DNA from: Taenia hydatigena
Taxonomy: Eukaryota; Platyhelminthes; Cestoda; Cyclophyllidea; Taeniidae
Assembly (NCBI GenBank): GCA_036345935.2
Contig: JADWOT020000006.1
Coordinates: 9,708,519-9,772,518, forward strand
Length of the DNA stretch: 64,000 nucleotides
Reading direction: 5' to 3'
Position 1 is the stretch's first letter. Each line of letters starts with the position of its first letter. Both the position numbers and the translations under genes were made by a program. This document shows, one piece after another, positions 37,901 through 49,600 of the stretch. The notes beneath the pieces are model-generated. The model did no database searches and was not told the DNA's origin. It worked only from the letters and a program-made list of their open reading frames with translations.

Positions 37901-40900
37901 TAGCAAGCAAAAGACTTCTGAAGGTTGTGCTCGTTCAAAAGTCGGACCAAAGTAGTAGCATAGCCTAAACAAGACTAATTTCCTCTAGCTATCATTGTTC
38001 AAAGAACCCACCACAAGGTTCTACAAACTTCCAACAAGCTAGCACCCTGAAAAGTCCCAAGCAAGTCTCTGCACCAATATCTGTTGTATTCAAATGTGCC
38101 TTTATCTTGAAAACAAAAATTAAAATTTCAATCGAAGTTCATTTAGGTCGAAAAAGCGACCACTTCTGAAATTGAGACGAGTTAATACATACGGAGGAGT
38201 TAAGAACGTCTACCATGAAGAGTAGACTAGAGAAAAACGCTGAAGGCTTGCTGCGGCATTCAAGGAAGAAGCTGGTCCACAACGCTTATTGGTCGTCTGC
38301 TACACTTCAAGCGCTGGACGCGTGTGAACACACGCACATTGATTACTAGGCAGCATCTCGGCATTCACCGCCAATCGATGCCCGCCGTCTTTGCTTCGGT
38401 GGAATTAGGCTGACGCGCACGCACACTGCTGCTGCTGCTGCTGCTGCTGCTGACACTGTCGCTGCTGCGCGAGCGAAAGAACTGTCAGGAGCGCGCGTAG
38501 CCTGAGACAACTTGCGAGGGCGTGCGCGCACACACCAAATCACGAAGACGACGAGAACTAGCCAGCGAGCGGGTGAGTGAACTAGCTGCTTGGTGAGTGA
38601 GCGCACGAAACACGACTCGAATGCATGCAAAGATGATGGCCACTGGGTATCGAATTTTACAAATGAGTTGAGACATCCGCTAATAGCATCGCCTTGCATA
38701 AAATCATTCGCATCTTGTGTATGTGACAGAGACTAGTATCAGAGCAGACAAATGTGCCAGCCTAAAATAGTCAGTGAGGAATTCGCCTAGAAGATTACAA
38801 ATCCTATTACAATATACAATTGCTAAGATCAAAGCTAGGCACAAATTTGTATTTCAACAGTAACTTCGCGAGGTAAGAAGGAGTCCATTCTATTTTAGCA
38901 CGAAGACAAGTGTCCAGTTTTTTCTCATAAAACAAGTTATCACACATACCCAGCGCGCCTAATCGACGTGATTCACACGCACACCCAGTCGCCAGATGGC
39001 CTTAATTCAACCGGCGCAACGACTTGCACTGACGGAGGTCCGTGAGATAGATCAATAAAACCCCAATGGCGGCATGTGAGAAGCCAGGAGCTTCCCGATA
39101 CAAAAAGAGAAGGGCTCAGAATAATCCAAGTCCCAAGAGGACAAAACAAAGCGTCTAATGTTCTCGTTTCAGATAATGAAAACCATCAGGGATGATGTTG
39201 CCTATTGCTACGAAAATTTCAGACTGGGAGCAAACGAGAGACACAGAACACCTCACCTCTGGACATTACCTCCAGTTAAATAAATAAACTGAAAAATGAT
39301 TGCTTGCTGTGATCACAGAAAGGTGAACGGTTAAAAATTACAAATTGTTTTTTTTTCATTTTAAATGCAGACAAAAGATCACCGTAAAAGAATAAGATAG
39401 GGGAAAAAACCAACCTGCGCATCATGCACCGCTAGAGCATGCTCCTCAATGAGGCCCTTCTCTGTGGAGACAGTAGAGCAAGAAGGACACCAGTATAGAT
39501 GGTAGGAGATACTGTTGTCGATACAGAGGCTTAAGTGGGTCTGGAAACGCGGCCAATTAGCTGTGGCTACCTGACACTTAGGGCAGCGGAGGCAAGGGGA
39601 CGCGCACTCGGCGAGTTTTCTCGACGGGGCTGACGGCGTTGTTGTCGCAGTAGCGGAGGAGATCAGGAAGGAGACAGCAGGCGGAGCCGACGTCGTCTCA
39701 CTTGAAGTCAGGGCTTGAAGTTGCACGGGTTTTTCAAAGAGGAAAGAACGCAAGAAGGAGGGCACGCGTCCCTCGTATGCGCAGATGAACTGACAAGAGA
39801 CAGAAAACACTGATATATTATTTAAACACAAGGTATCATCCTTATGTATGGTTGTGTATCTGTTGGCAACATGAGCAACATCGAGGATCGTGTAGTTAAT
39901 AGTTGACAGGCTCTACTTCAGAAAAGGCTTAAATGCTTAGCATCTTTGAAAGCCGAAATTATATGAATTATAGGTGGGCGAAGGGGTAAATGACCCTTTT
40001 TGTCAAGTCTCATACTTAGCTGACAAATTCTCTTGGGAATACCTTACGGATGCCATTAGAAGTGAGCAATTGATTCTCCATAAAAGCTAAAGCACATCTT
40101 CATAAGAAAAGCCGTTAGTTTGAGCAAGAGGTGCCATTGATCGTTCAGAAGGGAGGCAGAACCACTCCTGTCTCCCGTTGTCACATTAGCGAGAGCGCAA
40201 GTACGATGCATCGATTGGATCCAGCGTGCATGTGCGTGCTGGTTTTATGGAAGGTGAAGGTATAGCTTAAACTGACAGATGCCTTATTCGGCTTGGTACC
40301 ATTTCACCAATTTATGGCAAAGGCACGCTATTGCAACCGTGGTCCCATGATGAATGACAGTGTGGGAATTAGGAGGAACTAGGCGCAACAATGGCGTTGG
40401 CGAGTTGCAGATAATGTTCGTCAAAATTACTTCTCGACTTGTGGGGGTTGTGACGGAGAGGCCACTGCGCGATATGGAAGAGGTTAAGCGATTGACATGA
40501 AGCAACAGGCCGACAGTATCGACACAGCCAGCCAGCCGCTTGACAATGAACAAGGATTTAATGACTAATTTCGCAGAAAACGCAATACCCAGTAATAAAG
40601 TAAAAGGCTTCAAGAAAAAGTGCACGCTGTTGATTAAAGGCAAAAAATCCCAAAATAGGCCATCGTATCAGTCGCCCAAGATGCTTCATGGAAGAGATAA
40701 TGGATACTGGTAACTTGATTTTGCAGACTAACAAAAGTATACCCAAGCAAGGAACTAACTTAGTGTTCGGAAATTTACTCATAGCTCAGGTAAAAATACT
40801 ATGAAAAAAACAAATAAGCAAAAGGTAGGAGCGGGTTCATGCAAAAGCAGCCGCAAGTTGTGCGCGAAGATACAATATTGAGCAATTGCAGTGCTGAAAC

Positions 40901-43009
40901 GGGTGCAAGATCAAGTGTGTGTACACGCAAAGGTCCTGAATTATGCAGGGTGTCGACCGCATAGCCTCGTATGCAGTGTATCCATCCGTACCAGTGTATT
41001 TATGCGAATGTGCGCACACAGGTGTTTATTCATGCTAATCGCCTCGATGTCAACAGACCAGGTTGTCGAACTATGCCAAATAATTCAAAGGAAATTAACC
41101 CAAGGCCAGACGTAAGAAGTAGTCCTAACAGCTATCACATGACGCAAAAATACCTGCGCTTTTAAATTGGCTTTAAAATCAGAGATAACTGAACCAGTCA
41201 ACCTTCTGAGTTCCACCGATTCCGTGGAAATCGAAGATAGGAAATCGATTAACTAAATTTATGATAATTATGGAATGGTAAAAGAACCACAGAACGCGCA
41301 ATTCTAAATAATAATGAAGTGGTTTTTTAGAAACCCTATCTTCCAGTAAACCTAAATCATAACATATTTAATCAGATTGCATAGGGGGACTAAGATTGGT
41401 GTCCTTGTCAATGAACATACTGTCATGAGGTGGGTACATTTATTGGCGAAAATTAGCCTGATATTTAACACAAGCCGGTGGGAAGAGCCATCTACATTGA
41501 CGCTGCTAGGAAACAGGGTTAACTGCTACCAGCAGCGAGCCGCACACAACGGGAGCACTAAACCATCTCAAAGGTTGGATTTTAGCAAAAATAAAATGAA
41601 TGAGACGGGCAGAGGGCTTAATTCTACTAACAAATTGAAACTTTTAAAATGATGAAGTCCCCATTGAGACGATAATCGCACCTGAATCAATAAAGAACAC
41701 TTTCGACCAATGTTATCTGCAAACGTCAGTAATGCGTAACTATCAAACATCACAATTTTGTGCATTTATAACACCTTGCCAATCTCCATGCTGATAATGG
41801 CAAAGGCGAAAATCTACATCCGACGCTCTAATTAATGCTCGTAAGGAAGAGAACTGTTGTGCTAGTAGTATGGAAAAAGCGATGGAGAACAATATCACCC
41901 TCCAGACGTGAGTGATATGAGGATGAAAATGGCGACGTATCTAGGAGCTAGTAGATGAGCAGGAAAGAGCCCATCAGGTACAGCTGATTCGATCCAGTTG
42001 GGCAGATCGCATTCACATAAAAGAAATGTGCCTCCTTATTCCTCCATAGATAGCACAGAAGGCAGGGCAAAAACACGCTACAACCTCAGTGCTCTGCGTG
42101 GCGCCCTGAAACATCATATAGGCAACCTGATCTAATCAGGCAAGACTGCAGGGAACAAGTATTAGCAAAGCATAAGACTTGAAAGCAGGTGAATCCACCC
42201 AAAGGCGACCCTTATAAGTCTATCTGACGCTATTCAGTGTGACATTTTGATAACATTGGTGAAAACAAAACTTGAACAAGATAAAAAATACTGCGAAATG
42301 TACTAATTCCTCGATCAATCTAAGCTCGAAGGCACCACAGAATCATTTGAATCATGCAGTACTTAAAAAGGCAGCTAGTTTGAAGACGTACCTCCAAACT
42401 TTCGCGCATTAAACTGACGGAACTAAGGTCGTGCAATCGCTTGATGTGATCAATAAGGAATTCTTTGGACGGTGATTTCACGTGGCACCCAGTGACCACA
42501 CAGTGGTAGATCCGCAAGGCATGCGCCGATACATGAGATACCCATGATTCCAGAGACTTTTCCTTTTTTGAGCAATGAAAACACCTGTAGATCACCTGCT
42601 CGCCTCGATGTGCGGAGAGAAGATGAACCCTGAGACAGTGGATATTGTTGGTTTGAAAGGGACAGACGGAGGAATGTGTTGGTACTGGACAGGGATAAAG
42701 ATACGTCGATAGAGAATCACCAGTCGCAAAATGCCCCGCTACGTGGGGAACAAAGCGATCTGTAGGCCAATCCAAGCCGCAAAACACACAAGAGAGTGAC
42801 TCAGAATCGGGATGCGCTTTATCTACATGAGCAGCAAAACACTCAGGATTCCAAGAACCCCTCCACTCGGTTGCATCACATTGCAGGCAAACAAAACAAC
42901 CGGTGGCCACCTCGAGACGATGAATATTCGAGGAGATGTATTCCGCAGCGACACCGGACAAATTCGCTTTACAGGAGGACATTAGGAAATCATTCGAACG
43001 AGGTGTGTT
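31477..43009 (-). CDS. Large C2H2 zinc-finger protein with four repeated finger-centred modules, ~1470 aa
   Basis: Four minus-strand exons, all phase 0: 43009-42392 (ATG at 42982), 39789-39415, 35152-32165 and 31935-31477. The total from the ATG is 1470 aa. Residues 1-197 and 198-322 carry irregular C2H2 fingers (for example CPKCQVATANWPRFQTHLSL and YWCPSCSTVSTEKGLIEEH). The large exon (residues 323-1318) has four modules at about 501-595, 619-728, 839-961 and 1071-1181. Each has a leading helical part, a C2H2 finger, and in copies 2-4 a trailing helix (CxxxSRLSRE-like). Two classical fingers follow at 1245-1267 and 1275-1296. The C-terminal exon is Ser/Pro-rich and disordered. It is probably a nuclear nucleic-acid-binding protein; I could not match it to a named family. 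An in-frame upstream start is possible, because the first exon is open to its acceptor at 43010. Confidence 0.75.
32165..35152 (-). CDS. Zinc-finger gene, 996-codon exon with the module repeats
   Basis: A single open exon of 2988 nt from acceptor GTAG at 35153 to donor TCG|gtgag. Modules in order on the minus strand: A about 34618-34334, B 34264-33935, C 33604-33236, D 32908-32576. The fingers of A, B and D have spacing C-x2-C-x13-H-x4-H. Module C has C-x1-C and a 24-residue loop. Shared motifs are LPYS near the start (B, C, D), K-M-x3-Y-S/T and R/K-H-x-x-G-x-H. A Gln/Ala/Asn-rich stretch and a 40-residue acidic part separate the modules. Confidence 0.85.
35153..39414 (-). other. Intron of the zinc-finger gene (4.3 kb)
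   Basis: Phase 0 intron. It includes GC-rich patches at 36.4-36.75, 37.4-37.75 and 38.3-38.6 kb with CA/GCAC-type simple repeats, which open several chance frames on both strands. No coding support was seen. Confidence 0.5.
38426..38452. repeat. (CTG)9 microsatellite
   Basis: Nine perfect CTG units in the zinc-finger gene intron; CAG in the transcript sense. Imperfect CTG units follow. Confidence 0.9.
39415..39789 (-). CDS. Zinc-finger gene, second exon (two C2H2-like fingers)
   Basis: 125 codons, phase 0 on both sides, acceptor GTCAG at 39790 and donor CAG|gttggt. Thr/Ala/Ser-rich first half, then CxxC motifs CPKC and CPSC with His pairs (HLSLC-type and EEHALAVH). The first finger is atypical, ending in His and Cys. 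Confidence 0.75.
39790..42391 (-). other. Intron of the zinc-finger gene (2.6 kb)
   Basis: Phase 0 intron between the first two coding exons. No supported open frame or recognisable repeat. Confidence 0.5.
42392..43009 (-). CDS. Zinc-finger gene, first coding exon (N-terminal fingers)
   Basis: Acceptor TTTTAG at 43010. The likely start ATG is at 42982, 27 nt downstream of the acceptor. The nine upstream codons are also open, so an earlier start cannot be excluded. It encodes CxxC/HxxxxH units: CLQCDATEW with HVDKAH, CVFCGLDWP with HVAGH, CFHCSKKE with HVSAH, and CVVTGCHVKS with HIKRLH. The short distance from acceptor to ATG also fits trans-splicing. Confidence 0.75.
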
Positions 43010-43561
43010 CTAAAATACAATGATAAGTAAGCAAAAATATACAATGAGTAACCAGCATAAAAAGTACCATGCCTAAAAATTAATAAGTGGAAAGTAAGCG
43101 TTTAATTTGGTTAAGAGGCAAATTATAGAGCTAAATTCGAGAAAAAATTCGATGGAAACAAGATCAGAAAGGGAAACACTTCACCTAATGTCATCATAAC
43201 AATAGCGTATTGTAACGGCTTTAAAAGTGAACTGATCGTCCAAAGTTGAACATAAAGCCAAATAAATACAGAAAACAACATAAAATATTGTATTCGACTA
43301 GCCATTAGAGTAAAACACATATGGACGCAGCAAACATATCAAGATAGCAGTTTCCCAAATAGAGTAAACGCACAAACACGACTCACACTGATATCGAATT
43401 GTTGGCGAGCAAATGACCAATAATATGAGTATAGAAATTTAAGTTGCGCGCACAAGTAATAGTAGCAGTTTCTTAACCCAAATGCATTCTTTAACTAACG
43501 CTTTATTATAATTGTTGCAATATATATATTACAAAGTCTATAATTTTGTTTGATTTTATAG
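43010..43561. promoter_or_regulatory. Spacer between divergent zinc-finger and RGL-like genes
   Basis: About 550 bp of AT-rich DNA between the outermost exons found on each strand. It may hold a shared promoter or, if undetected 5' exons exist, intron sequence. A TATATATATT block lies near 43520. No firm element was identified. Confidence 0.25.
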
Positions 43562-43663
43562 GACGCCGGTGCGTGATTCGAAGTATGTGTGTGGCTATGG
43601 TTACTGTGTGCTGCGAAGTAGTTCAGCCTCAGAACTAGCATGGAAACTGATTCAATCTCCGTG
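43562..43663 (+). CDS. RGL: Tentative upstream coding exon of the RGL-like gene
   Basis: Follows a T-rich acceptor (TTTTATAG). An open frame (including CGYGYCVLRSSSASELAWKL) ends at donor GTG|gtactt in phase 2. This joins 43701 in frame across a 37-nt intron. No homology was recognised, so it is supported only by phase and splice sites. Confidence 0.4.
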
Positions 43664-46600
43664 GTACTTTGTTATAACCTGAATATTTTTAGTCTCCAAG
43701 CGCCAATCACGAGGCTATGGGATTGAGTGCAGGGACGTTGGATGATATAATACAGCATATAATTGAACAGGATGTATCTCATGTTGCTGTCGAGAGAATA
43801 GATACCCTACTGTTAAGTTTTCATTTATATACAACAGTTTACTGCCTCTTAACAACTCTTGATGCAAAGTAAGCGGATGCGATCTTAATTTCTTCTAGGT
43901 TCTGGCATTTATGTTATGACTCAAATATGTACCCAAACGAAAAGTTCAAACTTATCCGGTAATGGTCAATTGCGTTTTCTTTACTTTAGTGTGGTTACAC
44001 TTTTTACTTGCAAATTCATTTGGCTCACTTGGGTTTTCTTGCCTTGTAAAAACCTAACTGAATATAGCGTCAAATTCTCTGCAAGAATTGTTTTGAATCC
44101 ACTAGAATAATGCATAGGGATGCTATGCTCTTAACTGTGCTGTCATGATGGTACGATTTTTGAGATCGCTTGCGCACTTGAGCGATGTTTTCTGTGGTTT
44201 TTTGCTTTTGTTTCATTCACTTCTCTTTTGGACACTTGGAGGTCACTTACTAAAGTTTTGGATCGATGGCTGGACAATCCACACGTCGAGTCGTTTTACA
44301 GCCCTCCGGATTTTCTTGACCTCAAGAGATTGCTGTTTGTTGTTTCACAATGGCTTCGTGTATTTGCAACAAACTTTCGGCCGATTCGTCGAAAGTATTC
44401 CAAATCAGAAGATTTTTCTCAAAGCCAGCTTATCATGAAAGCTAGGAATTCCGTTCAATCAATGGCACAATCATATCAGTTAGGCTTAGCTCAAGTTATG
44501 GAGGAAATCTGCACCAAAATCAACATTGTTTCGGATCGATTTCACCTCATAGCTGGACTCTTTAGGGAGGTAAATTGTGATAAAGGTGGATCGGAAGTTA
44601 GTACAGGTAATAAGCGGAACAAATTGAATGCCACGCATTTTGTAACCTTGTTCTCACTTTTTGTATCTCTATAGAATCACAACCACGAATATCGACAGGG
44701 GAAGGGTCCATGAGTCAACTGTCCCCCCGACACATTGCGGAACAGTTTACCTTGTACGACGCGGTAGGAAAAATATTCGATGATTGAAACCACTGTTTTA
44801 CGTTTACTTCTTCCAGTATTACGCCAAACTTTTTAGGACCTGTTTTTGAAGGTTTTGCCTTCTGAGTGCCTTAATTATGTGCGTCATCGGCCAGCTCCAA
44901 CGGTAGATTCTACCATACGACAGTTTAATCGCATTTATGGTCTGGTGTTGACCACAATTATTGAGACTGATCCTTCGAGATCGGCTTTTGTCGCCGATGT
45001 TTCCGCCCCATCCCTGGCCTCTCTCACTCTCTCTATTATTCCCTTACCGTTGCAAAATAACCGGCGCAAAGTTTCTAACAATGCGCGACTGCAGCCTTCA
45101 AGCAATGCTACTTCGTGTCAAGATACTGACTTTGTGTTGTCCGACGGCACTTCATTCAGAGCTGAAATGTTGTCTAAATGGATCTCTATCGCAGCCGTAC
45201 GTCATGCGTTATCTGTTTCTACTAGGTTTCGCATTAATGAGTACTTTGTACGCGTTGACATATCGAGTTCAATAAACTACTAATTGTCGAGATTTATTGT
45301 TATTATCGCATACTCAAATAATAGAAGTGGCTTTTACCGAAGTTTTGTCTAATTTCAATAATTTGCATCGGTTTTAGTTGTCCATACCGTTATCCACCTG
45401 TTGTCAATATCCTAAAACGAGCTGTTTTTTTAAAAAAACGATCGTAGGAACTTAGGGCACTGCGAAGCTTCTCAGCATTTACAGCTGTTATGACGGCATT
45501 GCAAGGCTACGCCATCAGCAGTTTGCACGAAACGTGGCGCTATGTGGAAAGGTGCGTTTCCTCATTTTAGCTTACGGTAATATACTTTCATACGTAAATA
45601 CCAGTGATCCATGCGTCTGTTATTATTACTATTATTATTATTATTATTATTATTGGGTTTTAACTTAACAGTTTGCTTGACATTGCTCACTTTAGTATAG
45701 GTAAACATATTCCACAAGTTTTATCGCCTAAATCCACTTATTCCATGCGATGTTACAATGGGCTGAGGAAATTTAAATGATCCTCCCAACTAGCTACAGT
45801 ATGAGGTCCTTTTTACCTGGTTTTGTGATGGCATACACGCCTCTGTAGCGTCATAGCAACTGACTCCACACTTTTCGATGCATAGGGTTGTTGGAATTCA
45901 CTCGTTACCAACACCCATCTTCATATGATTTTAAGGAATAAGTATTAGATTTAGAAATGCCTTAAACGGGTTTCCAACCTACTTTCAATCGGTAGTATGC
46001 TAATTGTGTATGATCGAGATGTTCCCAATCAAATGAGCTTAAAGGTGGAGCCAAAATGACTTTAACAGACGGAAGTGAATTCAATCACTTTTTCTAGATT
46101 TCTGCCTCTTAAATTGGATTGGCATCTAACTAGGAATCATAAACCTGCTGCTCCTTTTTTCATTCTACGGGCTTATTTCTAGCAATTATGCATATTTCAC
46201 AAATTGTGGACTAAACATATTGAATGCTATGCACTTTATATTGGTAAATCTAATAACAATTATGCATTTCAGTCATTATCCAGATAAAAAGGAGGTTTTT
46301 CACGATTTATCGCAACTTCTTAACTTGGAAGACAATAAAAAATATGCCAGAGAACTCTTGGATCACGTAAGTTATCTTTGATTATGTGTTAACAACTTTA
46401 TTTTGCTTCATCACCACCACTTTCTCATGTAGTCACCTTTGTTTGGTGGTTCACCTTGGCAACACGGTCGGTTACCACGGCAACTTTCCCATACTAAGCC
46501 GCTTCTGTTGCCCTTGAAAAGCAAATGTTCTTCCATATAATCTCTTGTCAATTGCGACCAAAACGCATTTTAAGATTAATAACAAAATACCTAACGAATT

Positions 46601-49600
46601 AGTGCACTTTTAACTTAGTGCATTTTTCAATTTAATTAATCTACCTATCGGCACCATCAGATAGAAGTAATTATTGTTTTTCTGGCCGATAGATATTTAT
46701 AAGTTTTCCTTGGGAGAGGAAATAATTTCACGACTTAACCAGAGTGAATGACTCCTCAAATCTTTGTAGATGTACTCCAGCTATGAAATCGGCCGCCAAC
46801 AGGATTCTCGGCACTGCATCTTCTCCACAATATTTCGACGAAAAATTAGCGCTGATTACTTGTCGGTATGTATTACCATTTAATTCCTTTTCGTGAAAAC
46901 AACAACAACAACTTCTGAACCCATTCATCTATCCACTCACTATTTAGTACGACTTGTAAGAACCAATTATTTAAGAAGTTTATTAGGCAAATCCCCCTAG
47001 CTATCTTAGACAGCACCAACTCACGACCACGGTTACTAATGCTGATCTGTCATCACGGAGTCATCTGTACAATGCATATGAGACAATCAAATAAGTTCGA
47101 GCAACTTTTTGTAATAGAAGCTAAATAACTGTGAGAAACTTCTAAAAAACTTCATCCCTAGCAGCCACCACCACTGCAATGAACTATCACTTCACAAGGA
47201 GACACAAACTTGCGAACTTCACTTTTATCGAATTCCCAGCCCCTAGAAAGTTTCCACATTCCTTTCTGTTACAATTTTATTTTTTTCAACCATCTGCTCT
47301 ATTCTACATGTGACTGCCTGATGCCACGGAAAGGTCATAATCAGCCGGGTAATGAGGAGGGGAAATGGAGGGATAATGGTGCGGCATTATCTCCCTCCCT
47401 TTCAGCTTTGAAATAACTTTTGTGCCATGAGCTGTGAGATCTTGGATGGTTTTTTGAGAATGGGACTTTCTTCAGGCCGGTTGACTAATCCTAACTGCTT
47501 CGGAAGAAGTTCTTCTTGCACGTCTTCCAGCTGTTTCGTATCGATCAGGTAGATCTCAGCCGTAAATGTTGCTAGGCTTTCAGCAAATAAGCATTGCATG
47601 GTGAATAACTCCGTCTGCAGCGCACTATACAAAATGCGTAGTCTTCTGGGGTGGAGTGGTGCGTGGCCTAGAATCGAACGGTCCAAAGACGAGCTTTCTT
47701 ATAATGAGGGTGAGAGAAGTGAAGAACGGCATGCTGGCCCTTGAGGCTTATTTTCATCTGAAGCTCATTCACCTAATAGTTTACATCACTTTGGTAGCTG
47801 ATGTAAATGTAGACGGTTTGTCTCGACGCTCCGCTTAGACATTACCTAAAGCTGCTCTTGATACCTTAATCTTGAGGTATCATAGCACTAGGTATAGGTA
47901 ATTCTCTACAAGTAGGGATCGAGGTTCTTTCGAAAAATTGCACAATCATTGTTTTAATAACTTTTTTTAATATTAAAAGGCAGCATCTTCTGATAGCCTC
48001 ACTTCCTCCATATGCTGGGAATATGTTAAAGGGAGGCTTCTACAACTTCGGAACTGAGTTTAATTTCGTAAGGTCGACAAGCTCCAAATCATTATTAGGC
48101 TCAAAACAACGTGAAATTAGCAGAGAACACAACAAAGCGAACAGATAGACTGACGCATATCCAAATTTGCAGTGCAAATAAAAATAGGCATTTCACACGA
48201 TCTTACAAATTGGAAGAAGTTATTGCCACGAGCTACACTACGAACCACAACCATCAGTCTAGCACTCCAAGCGCCTTTCACACTTTTTTGATGGAATGTT
48301 TGGCACTAAAATTTGACTAGAGAGTATCCATCGATTTAAATTAATCAAGTGACTAACTTATTGATAGCCTTGAAACACTCACAGTGAAGTCCTCTTCATT
48401 CCCGAATTAAGGTACGTATAATGGATTTGCTATGGAATATCACCTTTTCGTGTTTAGTGGGATACAACTTTACAAAGATTGTTCTGTTAGGGAGGAATTT
48501 TCTGACATTGTAATCAAAAACTGCGCTTTAAGTGTCGTTTTAAGCAAAATGTAGTAGTGGGTACTGAAAAGTACGACCATACATTCGCGATGCTGGCGAC
48601 AGTGAGCGGATTTTGTTTCAGAAGCGGATCATCGCAGGAGACGTTTGAGTTCTTTCTGAATGTTTGTGCGATTGTTTTGGGCGGTATTGACGACTTTGTT
48701 GAATCGCGTATTGTACTGATGCAATTTGTGTCTACGGCCTTACAACTATTCCGGTGTGGAGGTCGATGTACTGAACCGACGCGGTGCTAGGGGTGCTCGC
48801 AAATACACACAACCACGAGACTGACTTTGTACATTTGTTAGTTGGTTCACATTGCCTCTCGCACACTTGCCCCGTACCATCGTACCTCCAAGCCCACTTT
48901 TGGCCACCACCTTTTAAAGCCTTCACGGATAGCCACTTACGTGGCATCATCGCTACAGGTCGGCTTATTAGATCCGACCAATAAACCTGCAACTGTTTTT
49001 CCTGATTTATTAGGTGACGTGACTTTTATGCATACCAAGATATAGCCATTTGAGGGACTTTTAGTAATATCTACTTAGTCAAGTGTAGATTTCATATCAC
49101 CTCTATTTTGCCTACTCATCCATAACTTCCTCTCTGGATTTACAAATAGCACCAACGTCCAGGCGACATACTTACTGATGAAACTTCCTGAGATGGATGA
49201 AAAATTTTTGAAGATACATTGATTGACTTCTTTGTTTGGATTTGCCGATTTATGCAAGGTTTAGAAGTGCTTTCTAAAGTGTATGGTAAACAATAGGAAA
49301 CAAATTATCAGCTGCCAAATCGAAAAATCTTTATTTGGTGGACAATGGATAAAACCGACGCTTTGCGTTTGTTGAATAATCTCTTTGTTGGAGACTTGAA
49401 AAGCCTTGAAGTGTTTAAGGCATAATGAAGTGGGGCAAATTGATGTAGGTTGATGCTTCCGTCGGAAAAGTTAATTAAATCTTTATGATTTTATAATGAA
49501 CTGCGAACACTAAGACGTTGGTTTCGGAGGTATGCTTTTTAAAGCAATTTTTATTGAAGCGCTTTTTGAACCATAACTGCAGCCAAGGATAATGGGTCAC

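Noticed and set aside
36354..37968. Overlapping open frames of 100-178 codons on both strands
   Set aside because: They lie in a GC-rich, simple-repeat-bearing part of an intron, are open on both strands, and have no domain or exon chain.
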